Source of the DNA: Crocodylus rhombifer
Lineage: Eukaryota > Chordata > Crocodylia > Crocodylidae
Assembly (NCBI GenBank): GCA_038503035.1
Contig: JAVSML010020392.1
Coordinates: 124,001 to 188,000, forward strand
Length of the DNA: 64,000 bases
Direction: 5' to 3'
Shown: in pieces, positions 46,312 through 57,120 of the stretch
How the letters are laid out: each line of letters opens with the position of its first letter
Numbering within the stretch: the stretch's first letter is position 1
Translations under genes and position numbers: made by a program
The notes under the pieces: generated by a model
Database searches by the model: none
What the model saw: the letters and a program-made list of their open reading frames with translations, nothing else
Told to the model about the DNA's origin: nothing

Positions 46312-46829
46312 GGTGCACCCATGCTCCCTGGCACCCAGCCCCAGCCCCAGCCCTGCAGGACCCCTTGCTCTCACCTACTGCCCCACTGAAGTCCTGACAC
46401 CAGCAGGGCCAACACCATGGCCAGCAGGAGCATGGGGCACAGGTCATTGATAGAAGGGGCAGGGGCAGGGGCAGTCATGGCACTGGAAGGCAGGGTTGGC
46501 AAGGAGGGAGCTGCCATGCGCTGCCTCTGCATTGGGCATGCATCTCCCAAACAGTGAAGGGGCTGGCCAGGGATCAGAGTGCAGGGGCGAGCTGCCAAGA
46601 TGACTGCCAAGTGCCAGCAGCTGCCTCTGGCTTCAACATGGCTGCCAAGTGCTGGCAGCCATGTGACTGGAGGCTGGAGCTCCCCCCAGTGGCCACAGGG
46701 GTCCATGGCAGGCTGCTCTGACCTGGGGCTAAAGTTAGTCTCAGGTCATCTGCATGTGTAGACACTTGCCTATTCCTGCTTACTATGCAGTAAATTTAAG
46801 CTGGTGTAAATGCATGTGTAGACTTGCCC

Positions 46830-47427
46830 AGTGACAATGATTTTTATGTAACAAGCTATAGCCATGCATGGGATGAATGTAATCTATTGTACATCTTTGA
46901 CTGTTTCACCTGCACTCTGCCCACTAATCTGTTGATACTGGAACTAATTCTAACACTTTAAACTTGTAAGCAGCTACAAATAGCCATCATTAAAAATAAT
47001 ATCAACAAACCATATAAAGACATTACACAGAGGCCTATGATAAACAACATTTATCCCTGGATCAGCAGTAGACTTACCATTCACCATCTTGTGAATCTGT
47101 AGGGATATCCACTAGAGCTTTGCACAACCAAAAAGCTAGGAATAACCTCTTTCCTATTTAATACTGGATTATGAGTGCTCAGACTTTAGAACTGAAACAT
47201 TATCTGTGGAAAAGCTATTTTAATACATTCAAAAGCTGCAAAAAAAATTCCATTTTATCTCCTTCCAGAGCCTTAGCCAGAGTACTTAATGCAACTACTT
47301 TTGCAGGTGGAGAATACAAAATAAAGCACTCCATCTTCTGCTGCCAGTGTAAAATAAGAGGCTTATGAAGAAAATACAATAATATGACATACGAGAAAAG
47401 TTTGGTTGGCATTCATTTGGGATGACC
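46830..47427. other. No recognised feature
   Basis: AT-rich, nothing supported. Confidence 0.35.
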
Positions 47428-47780
47428 TGTCACAACTACTGCAGGTAAAATTTCAACAAGATGCTTTAATTGAATAAGGATGGTCTTGTAGCTGAGGGAC
47501 TGGTGCCCTGGTGGACACAGCCCTGAGGGGCAGGGGGTGAATGAGGGTCTGCATGACACAACCATCACTTTTCCTGTGTCTGCTTGGCCTGCCACCACTT
47601 GTGCCCCCTCTGCGATGGCAAACAGTCACCTGGTCCACAACCACTTACCCCAGTCATTGCCTCCTTGCTAGCAGCCACCATCACTCTTGTGGCCGCTACC
47701 CCTGCCCTGTGCCCTACACTGAAACTGGCCTGTGATGAGATGAAAGGTTTGACACACTTGCCATATAACATAAAGGCCTA
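47428..47780 (-). mobile_element. Possible LTR remnant
   Basis: On the minus strand, aattaaagcatcttgttg followed by acctgcagtagttgtgaca resembles the poly(A)-signal and terminal part of an LTR, and it ends in TTGTGACA just like the candidate at 8004-8956. The other end is not found; a hAT follows soon after. The open frames of 60-80 residues on both strands are unassigned. Confidence 0.25.
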
Positions 47781-47844
47781 ACCTAGAGATGCAACTGGTT
47801 AAAAATAGCAGCATGGAGGGAAAGCATAGCACTGGATAGCAGAG

Positions 47845-48096
47845 ATCATCGCCCCCTCCCCGGCAAGAGCTGGCGAGTGTGGGGCTTTTTTTTTTTAAGT
47901 GCCGGGACACTGGGCGTGGGCGGGGCAGCTATTGATGGGGCTGGGAGAGCGGGGGTGGGATGGGGCTTGTTCAATTCGGATCAGATTCGGCCGAATCAAT
48001 TTGGGACAGTGATTTGAATCACCAAATCGAATCACTGTCCCCCAAATTGACCAATTCCAAATCCGAAGTGAATACTAACCATTTTGCACAGGCCTA
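47845..48096. mobile_element. hAT family X, right-hand half
   Basis: The GC-rich middle (gctggcgagtgtggggc, a T run, gtgggcggggcagc) and the right arm (gaatcaatttgggacagtga to the end ttttgcacaggccta) match copy 1 at 12997-14113. The left arm is missing. The base following the end is atggacac. Confidence 0.75.
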
Positions 48097-48537
48097 ATGG
48101 ACACACCTTGGATTTCTAGGTGGTTATGTGATACAGGTGAAAGGGAGGGGGGTTGGAAAGGCTGGAGCCTTAGTTTTGCTTGCCTTTCATTCACCCAGAA
48201 CCATATCTATGCCAGGGTACACCCCATGATCCTCCCCCGACACTAGGCATGGATCCAGCACAATGTACTCCTTGCTTTCCCAGCAAAGCCAGATGATGAT
48301 CTTCCATGTCCAGAGGCAGAAGAACTACCTACTGCCCTTTATTCCGGAAAGATCACTCACATGCAAGCTACCACAACAAAATATTGGAACCAACACCAAA
48401 CTTGGTTTTCTTATGGTATAGTTTTGTAAGTGCTATAGGACTAAATAACAATCTTTCCGCATGTCTGTGAGTTGCTAGCTAGCAAGAAGACTTTGACCTA
48501 TGGTCCTGAGAAAACCTTAATTCTTCTTTGGTAATGT

Positions 48538-48540
<3 letters not shown>
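48097..48540. other. No recognised feature
   Basis: Nothing supported. Confidence 0.35.
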
Positions 48541-48586
<46 letters not shown>

Positions 48587-48600
48587 CATGTGTGTGCACA
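48541..48600. repeat. (TG)20 followed by (CG)3 repeat
   Basis: Twenty perfect TG units at 48541-48580 run into cgcgcg and then tgtgtgtgcaca. Alternating purine-pyrimidine DNA of this kind can adopt Z form. It is probably a length-variable microsatellite. Confidence 0.95.
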
Positions 48601-50599
48601 TGAATATGTGCTTACTTATATTTACACACACGTTCTAGATGTATATATAAGCTGCATTTCTCATTGACACCAAGTCCCTTTTTTCACTATTCTGACAGTG
48701 TAAAAGGGCTATAAGATAAATAAGTCTTCAACCTGATCTTGTCAAAATACACACACTGTTTATTTGTATGTTATTTTATATATCACATAATACTCACAGA
48801 AACTTATGTATCTGTTATATGCATGCCATTCTTGTACCACATTTTGATTTGTCTAGTTTTGTCTCTAAGGCTATGCTTTATTTATGGGTCTATTCACTAC
48901 AGTTTACTACAGCTACTTTGCACAAAATGCAAGTAATCGGTGGCTAAAATACTTTCAACAGTAATACTTGCTAAAATTACTTATTCACATATAAATTGTT
49001 ATCATAGCCTGTTCATAGAAAGTAGTAGGCTTTCATTCAAAAATGGCATTAAAGCAATGCATGCCTCTCACCTTTGGGATGAAGAGACTAGGAAAAGTAT
49101 GTCCATTTTCCCCCAAATCTTTCAAAACTACCCAGCCCCTAATTTCATTATAAATTGGACTTGTACAAATCCTTACAAGTATGGTTGCCCTTTGACAGTT
49201 CTTCCTGCTTCAGTCTTAGAACAGCAATGGGAACAGGGCTCTTGATCACAGCAGGAATGCATTTATGATCATGTATTGCTCAAGTCTGTTTTTATTTCTC
49301 ATTTTATGTAAAATGCTGCAGTAATCCCTTTAGAATTCCCCTCAGCTTAAATCTCAGAAACTGTTCAAGACTGCCTCTTAATGTCTCAAGAGCACTTCAG
49401 CTTGCATAAGCCTCATATTCAACAGGTAAAGCCCACTTTGTTCTATAGAGATGGCTGGAAATAATGTAAAATTAAAGATTTAATCTTCTGTGGTAACTCA
49501 GACTGTCCTTAGTCCTACACAAAGAAGCTAGAAGTCTGCTAACTTTTAAGTAAGTAGAAAATTCTTTGATTGACACTGGCCTGCTGTATTGATCCCAAAA
49601 ACTATGCTGCTGCAAATTTTATTACAACAATTGGCTAAGAAGATTTACTGCACACTTTGAAAATGCAAGGGGATTCATTTCACTATTAACAGGTTTTTCA
49701 CTATTATAAACCTTAATTGACAGGATTTAAGGGCAATTAAAGTCGAGATCAAATATTTGGGACAAATCAAGTATTTTTAAAAAAAAAGCTAAATTAGACT
49801 GAAGTATTCAAAGGAGCTTGAGTACTTGAGGGTTTAGATGGTTGGCAATTATATTAAATGGGATGTAGCCTGTACAATTTCCTTCTCATTAGGGCTTCAC
49901 ACAGGAGCTTAACCCATCCTTGCATCCCAATGTTTCTCCCAGACTCCATGCAACAGATTTCACCAGTTGACTGCTTTACCTGCTAGCCTGAGCTAACAGT
50001 GGGTATGCTCTGTGCTTCAATAGAGGTAACAACCAAACTGGACTTTTTAGTTCATTAACAGCAGCTCTGGGAGATGATTCAAAGAGCATAAAGTGAGCCT
50101 TCCTCTGAGCAAGCCAATAGGATGCATGTATGTTGTCTGAGCTGACAACCCCTCTTTGCATATCCCAGAAGGTGGCTTGTGGTGAATTTACAAAAAACAG
50201 CCTAAATAAAGAATTATTCCAAGAGAACTGATTGACTTTCCATGCTGTAGGAAATTCTGTTATTTCTTAATTTGTTTTCATCATGAACTGACACACAAAG
50301 TCATAAGACTGAAACAGTCTTATGCCCTGTTATACCTTTGTGGCAGTGCATCATGGAAGAGGTTGTTGAACCAGAGAATCCAACCCATGCCCAACCCATG
50401 CAGAAGACTGGTGGTCTGAGGGCCTGAAAAGCAAGTTACCCCAGAAGCTCAGTTAGGCACAGATTAATGTCATACTCAGTGCTCCCTGGCCTAGCCTTCT
50501 GCTATTTCCTTCATGCTGCAACTGAAATGTATGGTAGACTGCTCTGAAGAATCTCACTTGTCTTTGTAATAATGGGAAAGACTGACTAATTCACCCTTT
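48601..50599. other. No recognised gene
   Basis: About 2 kb of AT-rich sequence. A 101-residue frame at 48940-49245 has no recognisable domain and a non-coding look. Nothing else supported. Confidence 0.4.
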
Positions 50600-50700
50600 T
50601 TATTGGTCTCCCAATTCGATTCGGATCTGGAGATTCGGCCACCAAATCGGGCCGAATCACCACTGAATTCAATCAGTACCCAAAGCTTCACACAGCCCTA
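50600..50700. mobile_element. hAT family X, right-end fragment
   Basis: About 100 bases with the arm words ccaattcgattcggatct, gattcggccaccaaatcggg and the terminus aagcttcacacagcccta. It matches the right end of the complete copies. Confidence 0.8.
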
Positions 50701-50739
50701 CTATTTAGGTGCATCAACCTGAGTTGACACACCTAAGAG

Positions 50740-50915
50740 AAGAGCTGACAGGTGATCTTAAGAGGTGACTGCAAGAGACGGCTGAGAGGTGATCTTATGG
50801 CCGTCTACAAATTCACTGGGGGGACTCCAGTGCTCTTTCCTGTCCGGGGCAGGGGGTCAGACTCAATGATCTGCTGAGGTCCCTTCCTATAATAATTCCT
50901 CTAATATCTATGAGT
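50740..50915 (+). mobile_element. CR1 3' fragment with internal deletion
   Basis: The words gctgagaggtgatcttatgg and ccgtctacaaattcactggg are CR1 C-terminal sequence. They jump directly to the tail gcagggggtcagactcaatg, atctgctgaggtcccttcct and tctatgag. The middle of the C-terminal domain, more than 100 bases, is missing. Confidence 0.8.
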
Positions 50916-53900
50916 TTTAAATATAACCTAAGGAGACCACCTCATGTCCCTGCACCATAATTTTCTCATTTTTTAAAGAGATATAAAAGATAGTAAGGCT
51001 GTGAGGATAACAACTGACTGACCTTAGTCTATCTTTGGATGACTTGCTCTTTGAAAGTGCGAGAGAATCCTATTGCATTGGCTCCACCTACCCCTACCAC
51101 CCTGTATTCAGAAATGGTCCTGAATTTCCACTCCATATCCTATGTGTAGGAAAGTTTGGCTCAGATGTTCTGGTTCCACCCATTATGAGAGACACAAACG
51201 ACTCATAAACAGACCACCCACATCTGAACTTGGACAACATTAGGGAGATCTAGGGGTTTTGGATGATATTATCTGTAAATCTGATATCTCAGTAAAGCCC
51301 TGATGATATGTTCACATTTGAGATATAAATGGCAGAATGAACAAACATATAATGTCTTTAGGTACATGTGAGCTGCACCTGGAAAGGGTCTCTGGCACCC
51401 AGGGCAAGGGGTGTTATAAATGGAATTGTTAGCTTGAATGATTAATTATTCCTGAGGTTTTGCTCTGGAAAATACCCATTTGCTTCCTGCGTGTATTTAG
51501 AAGACCATTTTCTCTGCTAAGCTTCATTTGTAATTGTCCCTTTTTAAAGCTAAAATATCTAGTAAGACTGACATTCTACAGTTTATTCATGATCTAAAAT
51601 GGATTTGTCTAGCAGGTCTGGGAAATCAACATAGGCTTGTTCAGACCTTGTGATTCAAGAAATCCTGCTGTGTTGTATTTTCAGGAGGAGAGGACTCCCC
51701 AGGGTGGGGAGGGTTGGTAGTTAGAATTCATATGCAAATCAAGCTTCCTGAACTTTTACCTCTTACATTCCAAAATTTCATTATTCATACCTTTGATTTC
51801 TGTTGAAGTCCTATGATGTAGAATAATGATGAACAGCACTTTCACCACTGGAGATGACAATTTTAAAATTCAGCTCAAAGTGAAGTTAGCTAAATTTGGC
51901 CATGTCATTTCAGTCCTATTGATAACAGTCTGCAGGAGGTGAAAAATAATATACTCACCTACAGAAGAACTGCTGAAACTGTACAATGTAAAAAAAAGTG
52001 TGTATAGCTTTTAACATTCAAATTAATTGACCCTTTAAAATTACAAGCTACCAGTGTTCATTTGTTATTATAATATGATAAAATGATAAGGAGTTTCATA
52101 AAAAAGGTACTTGATCATCTCCCATGAAGTTGTTAGGTGTCCTTCTCTTCTAGTCAGCTCTGAGAGGGGCATACAGGTTTTTAGCCCTATGGTTGTGTGG
52201 ATAACTGCTTTTTTTCCCCTTGATTCAGCAGCCTAACCAAAAGAAATACCCTTTTAGACCCAGCCAAGTTTAAAGTGCTTTGGCTTAACTCCCTGAAAGG
52301 GCACAAAATATTTATTTCATATACAAGAACATTCTGCAAGACATAGCATTACATCTGACCCCAAATAAAACGTTCAATTTTGGGCCACTGCAAGAAAAGT
52401 AAAAGCAATTAAGTGCAATGTTCACAAAACTGCCAGAAAAGTCACTAGTGGAAGTATTCTCTTCCCAGGAGAAAGCTCTAACCACTGGACTAAAGCTCAT
52501 TCTGGTGTAGGACTCCCTCAGGCTTTTCTGTCAGAACCATTCAATTTTAAAATACAGAAATGGCCATTGAGACAGAGCAAGAAAGTAAAAATGTCTCTCC
52601 AACTTGCTGGTTAGGGGCCTCACATGGGAAGTGGGACACTTTGGTTCCAGATCCTGCTCCAGTGAATCATTTTATACAAAAAAAAAAAAGGGTGGGGGGG
52701 AAGAGCTGCAATCTACCCCAACTTTACCCCAGTAGGGTGGTTGGTAGGGTATTCGCTTAACTTAGCCTTGGGTCTTATGCATCCTGAGTCAGTGATGTCT
52801 GAGCTACTGTATTAAAGGCAGAGGGCATATCCTTCTTAAATCTAGCCTTGATTATTTTGTTGCCAGATGAAACGCTTGAGGTCAAAGTCACAGGAGCCTC
52901 AGGTCAACCCAAATCACATTTTTTGGTGATTGTACTATGTGCCAAAAAAATTTGCCCTGCACTACTCAGTACCTCCAAGATGAGGCCCTTAGACAGTTTA
53001 AATAGCTTGCTGAAAGAGCACAGCATCAGACGTAATTTCATTCTGTAAATGTAGAGTCTGTGAATGGTGCCAGGATAAATAGAGGCCTCCATTTATCAAC
53101 AGAAAAGGCAGAAGCAGTCCATGTTTCCCCTCCAACATCTCTCTGTGTTGTAGAGTTTTAGACAGTCAGTCATCACCATTGCACTTGGGCACTTTTCATA
53201 TAAAACGCCAGTTGTCCCGTGGAAGACCAGCCCATGTCGTTGGTGACCCTCGGACAGTCCAGGCCTGGCTATTGTTTGAGCTACCATGGATCTGGTTTTC
53301 CTTGTCCACAAAATGAGTGACTTAGCAATAACTTTGTGGACTCAAACCATGATTCCAGCTGAACATAACTGCTGGGAGTCAGAGAATCTGAGTTCTGTTC
53401 CTGGCTCTAACAAAGAGTTATTGTGCAGTCTTAGGTTATTTTAGCCTTCTGGGTCTCGGTTCCTGCACCCATGACATGGGAACAGCTATGCAGATCATTC
53501 AGTGACTGTGGTGGGAAACATACAGCAACAGTTCTGGGAGCCCTGCCAGCTGAATCCCCTCACTACTGAGCAAGAGTCAGGCTCATTCTCACACTTCCTC
53601 TCTTGGGTCTGTTGAATCTTGAATTCATTCCTGCACAGTGGCACAGCTACAACTGGAAGCAGGGAGAGTGCCCCACCCAGGCCAGCTTCAAGGCTGGTGA
53701 TTACAGGACACTCCTGGGAGCGGTAGTGTTGAACCCCCTCAAACAGAGAAGGGAATTCAGGACCTCAGTTTCTCACTTCCTGAGTAAGCAGTTCATACCA
53801 GTAGGCCATTATATAATAAGGGGAGTTCCTCTCCTGCCAGCCTTGTAGAAGGAAGCAGTGCCACCATCTGTATGTTGTGATCTCCTCATGGAATGAAGGT

Positions 53901-54702
53901 GGAGGATTGTCTGGTTTCTGTATCTTGACCAGGCTCAAGCAGAAGGTCAGCACGAACTGCTCAGCTCTGTCAAAACCAAGATATTTCTGTGCTTGTGCAG
54001 AAGTAGAGCTTCCAAGTGCCTGGGAAGCTTTACACTCAAAAACTGTGATGGCTTATAGAGTTGGGCATCTCTCGGGTAGTTAGGTTTTCAGGCTTGCAAC
54101 TTTGGATTTGGACATCTAAATTCTGTCTCAGTTCCATAATCCTTTTTGTGGATCAGGCCCTTAAGATCTAAATGTAGGCTCTAAATTACCCATGTAGTTG
54201 GCATTGCTATTTAAGGATGAAATCCTGACCCCTTATTCAAGTCAACAGAGTTTTTTTGCCACTGATTTCAGTACAGCCAGTATTTCACCCTACCACTTTA
54301 CACCTACTCTAATAGCCTGCAGACTTCTTGCCATCAATCACTGGGTAATTTTAGAATTAGCCGTGGAATCAAAACATTCTTGATGCACTAGCTAAAATTT
54401 CAAATCAATTCAAAGGGGAAAAAACCCTCTTCCCTAGTAGAATTTTCTGTTCTCCCTATCACCACATGTAAGGAACCCTTACTGTATTTTGGCACGTGTA
54501 AAATATATCCTGTTGACATTCATATCAACAATTATCTCATAAGACCAACAAAATAACTGATTATGAAATAACAAAAAAACTGCATTATGAACTGCATCTC
54601 TTTAGCAAGGAGGTGAGGGCTTCAAACTCCATATGAAAATGAGCTGTGCATGTAAATTACTTTTTCTAAATGGATTTTCATTAGAAATGGAATCTAAAGA
54701 GT
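50916..54702. other. Mostly unassigned, with scattered tRNA-SINE/MIR words
   Basis: I saw no gene. Weak SINE-like stretches are at 52440-52500 on the minus strand (agtccagtggttagagctt), 52730-52790 on the plus strand (ggtagggtattcgcttaac), 53385-53510 on the plus strand (listed separately) and 53745-53840 on the minus strand (gaggtcctgaattccc). A pure A run is at about 52678-52690. Confidence 0.4.
53375..53520 (+). repeat. MIR-like SINE relic
   Basis: The order gggagtcagagaatctgag, ttctgttcctggctctaac, attgtgcagtcttaggttat and ccttctgggtctcggttcct is that of a MIR/tRNA-SINE body. The usual taaaatgggg is changed to gacatgggaacag. Confidence 0.5.
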
Positions 54703-54924
54703 TCAAGAATCACTAATGTTCATTGGCAGGAGCCAAATGGCTGAGTCAACATCACTTTTAGTCTTTAGTGCCTCTTTTCTATAATGCTGAACTACTGAAA
54801 TAGTCTGATCAAACTTGGCATAGTACACAGCATACAGTGCCAGATCAGTTAAGTCATACACTGACTCATCCTTGGGGTATGACAAATGGTAAATCAGCTT
54901 ATATGCCTCTGAACATTGGGTATG
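54703..54924 (-). pseudogene. Reverse-transcriptase fragment, DIRS-like
   Basis: A minus-strand open frame of about 70 codons runs from near 54924 to a TGA at 54703. It reads SEAYKLIYHLSYPKDESVYD, then ALYAVYYAKFDQTISVV, KEALKTKSDVDSAIWLLPM. This is the RT finger-to-palm segment of retroelements that read ..YRLIHHLSYP..SVND.... and ..ALMAKSD..SAF.LLP... The Asp of motif A (KSDVDSA) is kept. I know this pattern from DIRS-type (tyrosine-recombinase) elements in vertebrates; the clade is from memory. The frame has no recombinase and no flanking coding sequence, so it is a short relic. Confidence 0.6.
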
Positions 54925-55161
54925 ACTCTCTGTGCATAGCCAGTACAGGAGGAATAATGCAGGGTGTCTCTGCTACTTACTTTACTTGTTTGTCTTCATC
55001 AGTTTTGAGTCCCTATTTTGGCCCCTGAGAAGCTCAGTGCTCATTGTTTTTAAAATCTGTTTCTTTTCTAAGCATTTTACCAGTGACTGATCAAAGGGAC
55101 AATAAATGAACAGCGATCTGGAATCAAACACAAGTCTTCAATTGCTCTGTCCCTTTCAGGC
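54925..55161. other. Short spacer
   Basis: No recognised feature. Minus-strand frames here might be a continuation of the RT relic but do not match. Confidence 0.3.
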
Positions 55162-55457
55162 GTTTAGATCAGTGGTTCTCAACCTTTCTAGATTCAAAGC
55201 ACTCCTGGATAGACTAGAGGAACCACTTGGAAAATGCCAACTTAGTTTTCAATCCTTTTTGACTACAGAAAAATAATAGAGTAGTTTTTCTGTTGCAAAG
55301 AACTCAACAGGACCACAGGTATGGATTTCTATTTTAAATCTCTTGGTTTATCTTGTGTATCATGTTTGTAAACCTAAGAGTGCTAACCTTGTGTAGCATC
55401 ATGTGGCACCCTTGAAAAGATCTCAGGGCACACTGGCTAAACAACACTAGTTTAGAT
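55162..55457. mobile_element. hAT transposon with perfect 8-base target duplication
   Basis: The element at 55170-55449 begins cagtggttctcaaccttt and ends ctaaacaacacta. The flanks are gtttagat at 55162-55169 and gtttagat at 55450-55457, an exact 8-base match, which fixes both ends. The interior is AT-rich and non-coding. It is a relative of the element at 34483-34800 by its left end. Confidence 0.9.
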
Positions 55458-55690
55458 TCTCTCTATCATCATCAGCGATCTCTCATGTTTGAGAATGATC
55501 ATTCCCACAGGTCAAGTAAAGAGTTGTAGATGAGCCCACTGATGAATAAGAAGGCTGATCCTACAGCTTTAGACTCTGGTATATGCCACAGGTGGAACTT
55601 AAAGAGAGGGTTGGACCATGAGTTTCTCAGTCTCGTTTCCTTTTCTTCAACTTCTCCTAGAGGCAAAAAAATGACAGAAGACAGTTTTCC

Positions 55691-56156
55691 TCAAAGTAAA
55701 ATATACCTTCTCTCACAAGGCATTGTCATATAGCCTTGTTCTGGGCCAGTTTTTTTCCAGTTTGTGATGTCAATGCCACACTTCTTAATGTTCACCTTGA
55801 GAGTATCCTTTAAGTGTTTCCTCTGGCCCCCGCATGTCCTTTGTGCTTGGCAAAGTTGGGAGTATAGCAGTTGTTTTAATAAATATACATCAGGAACGTG
55901 CACACAATCCCCTGTCCACTGCAGCTGATGTTGAATGATCAACGCTTCCATACTGGTGGTGTTAGTGTCGGGCATTTGTGCAATGATCCCCCACTTTATG
56001 CCAAGAATCTTCCAGAGGTAGTGCTGGTGAAGACATTCCAGGCTTTTCAGGTGGTCCCTCATGTGTCACCCAAGCTTCATAGCTGTGGATAAGAGTTGGA
56101 GTTACCACAGCCTTATACAGTAGGAGCTTTGTTTGAATCCTGACTGTTGAACACAT
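55691..56156 (-). pseudogene. C-terminal block of the same LINE
   Basis: Two overlapping frames cover 56156-55962 (VRIQTKLLLYKAVVTPTLIH and EAWVTHE) and 56062-55691 (SLECLHQHYLWKILGIKW, SMEALIIQHQLQWTGDCVHV, PDVYLLKQLLYSQL and GGQRKHLKDTLKVNIKKCG). This is the region after the RT thumb, where the family ends with a zinc-finger-like tail. At least one frameshift is present near 56060. Confidence 0.72.
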
Positions 56157-56190
56157 GATGATTCAGTCTTCCAGAGGCAGAGCTGGCACA

Positions 56191-56565
56191 TTAAATCTTA
56201 TACTCTATTTCCTTATTGGTGCTAGCCTCCCTTGAAAGATGGCTGCTGAAGTGTGCAAAATGTTCAACAGTCTCTAGCTCCTGTCTGTCAACAAGGATCT
56301 TTGCTGGGGGAGTTGATTGGCCTGGAGCAAGTTGGTGAAGCACCTTTGTTTTTCTGACATTAAGGGTTAGTCTCAAGCACTGGTATGTTTGGGAAAAGCA
56401 GTTCAGAGCCGTTTGTACTTTTTGTAGATCTTCCTCAGTATGTGCAATGACAGCACAATCATCAGTGTACTTAGTTTGGTTTGGTTTTGGCATGGAGGCA
56501 GGAGAGATTGATAAGGTTCCCATCCATCCTGTACTTGATGCCAATGCCATGTGGCAGATGGCCAC
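56191..56565 (-). pseudogene. RT palm and thumb block of the same LINE
   Basis: A 124-residue frame carries motif C as YTDDCAVIAHTEEDLQKVQT (family YADD), then CLRLTLNVRKTKVLHQ, STPPAKILVDRQELETVEHF and LSREASTNKEIEYKI. The order agrees with the family. Both Asp residues of the motif are kept, but the frame is cut before motif C by stops. Confidence 0.75.
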
Positions 56566-56638
56566 AGATGAGCATCTTGACTGCTAGAAAGATGGAAAAC
56601 AGAACTGGTGTGATCATGCAGCCCTGCTTGACACCAGT

Positions 56639-56893
56639 TCAAATGGCAAAGGGCTCCATAGCAGAGCTACTGCATAGGATGGAGGCAGTCATCTGGTCAT
56701 AAAGGAGTCTTAGGATGGTGATAAATTTCCCTGGGCAGTCAAACTTTGCTAAGATCTTCCATAGATCCTCACAGTTAACGGAGCCAAAGGCTTTGGTCAA
56801 ATTGATAAAGGCCATATACAGTTCCAGGTGTTGTTCTTGGCATTTTTCCTGGATCTGGTGGGCTGCAAAAATCATGTCCATGGTGGCTCTCAA
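56639..56893 (-). pseudogene. RT entry block of the I/Nimb-like LINE
   Basis: An 84-residue frame reads MIFAAHQIQEKCQEQHLELY, MAFINLTKAFGSVNCEDLWK and ILRLLYDQMTASI. Motif A appears as AFINLTKAFGSVN where the family has FIDLTKAFD, so the catalytic Asp is changed to Asn. It continues toward the next block across stops. Confidence 0.7.
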
Positions 56894-57120
56894 TGGTCTG
56901 AAGCCTCACTGAGACTTGGGAAGGATTTCCTCAGAAAGAGGGAGCAGCTGATTCAACAAAATTCAAGCAAGCATCTTCCCCACAATGGAAAGAAAGGCAA
57001 TACCTTGATAGTTTCCACAGTTAGACTTATCTCGCTTTTTAAAAATTGTGACAATAGTAGCATTCCTTAGGTCAGCAGGAATCTCTTCAGTTGTTCCAGA
57101 TTGTAAGAGACGGTGTGTGG

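Larger units (their letters stand above)
44262..46829 (+). mobile_element. DNA transposon carrying a decayed Myb/SANT-like gene
   Basis: A 2.5 kb GC-rich island sits between AT-rich ends. The left side holds ggtgagttacaccaacttga, then gtgtagacactttactgcac; the right side holds, in inverse order, gcatgtgtagacacttgcct, cttactatgcagtaaattta and agctggtgtaaatgcatgtg. The left edge also has a small palindrome at 44337-44382 (gttactgtacagtaaag and its inverse). Inside is a broken gene with a Myb/SANT-like domain, so this may be a Harbinger-like element or a relative that uses a SANT-like accessory protein. The nuclease gene is not visible. Edges are approximate. Confidence 0.6.
55458..57120 (-). 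mobile_element. Non-CR1 LINE (I/Nimb-like), 5'-truncated
   Basis: A degenerate LINE reads on the minus strand from about 57120 to about 55458. The order of recognisable blocks is RT entry, RT palm, thumb and a C-terminal domain. The 3' end near 55460-55590 has the words tggcatataccagagtc and aggatcagccttctt, where the family has a C2H2-like zinc finger tail and a short repeat of gatgatgat (plus strand tcatcatcag at 55467). I recognise the family as endonuclease-RT elements of the I/Nimb type common in fish and reptiles; the clade name is from memory. No CR1 wording is present. Confidence 0.7.
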
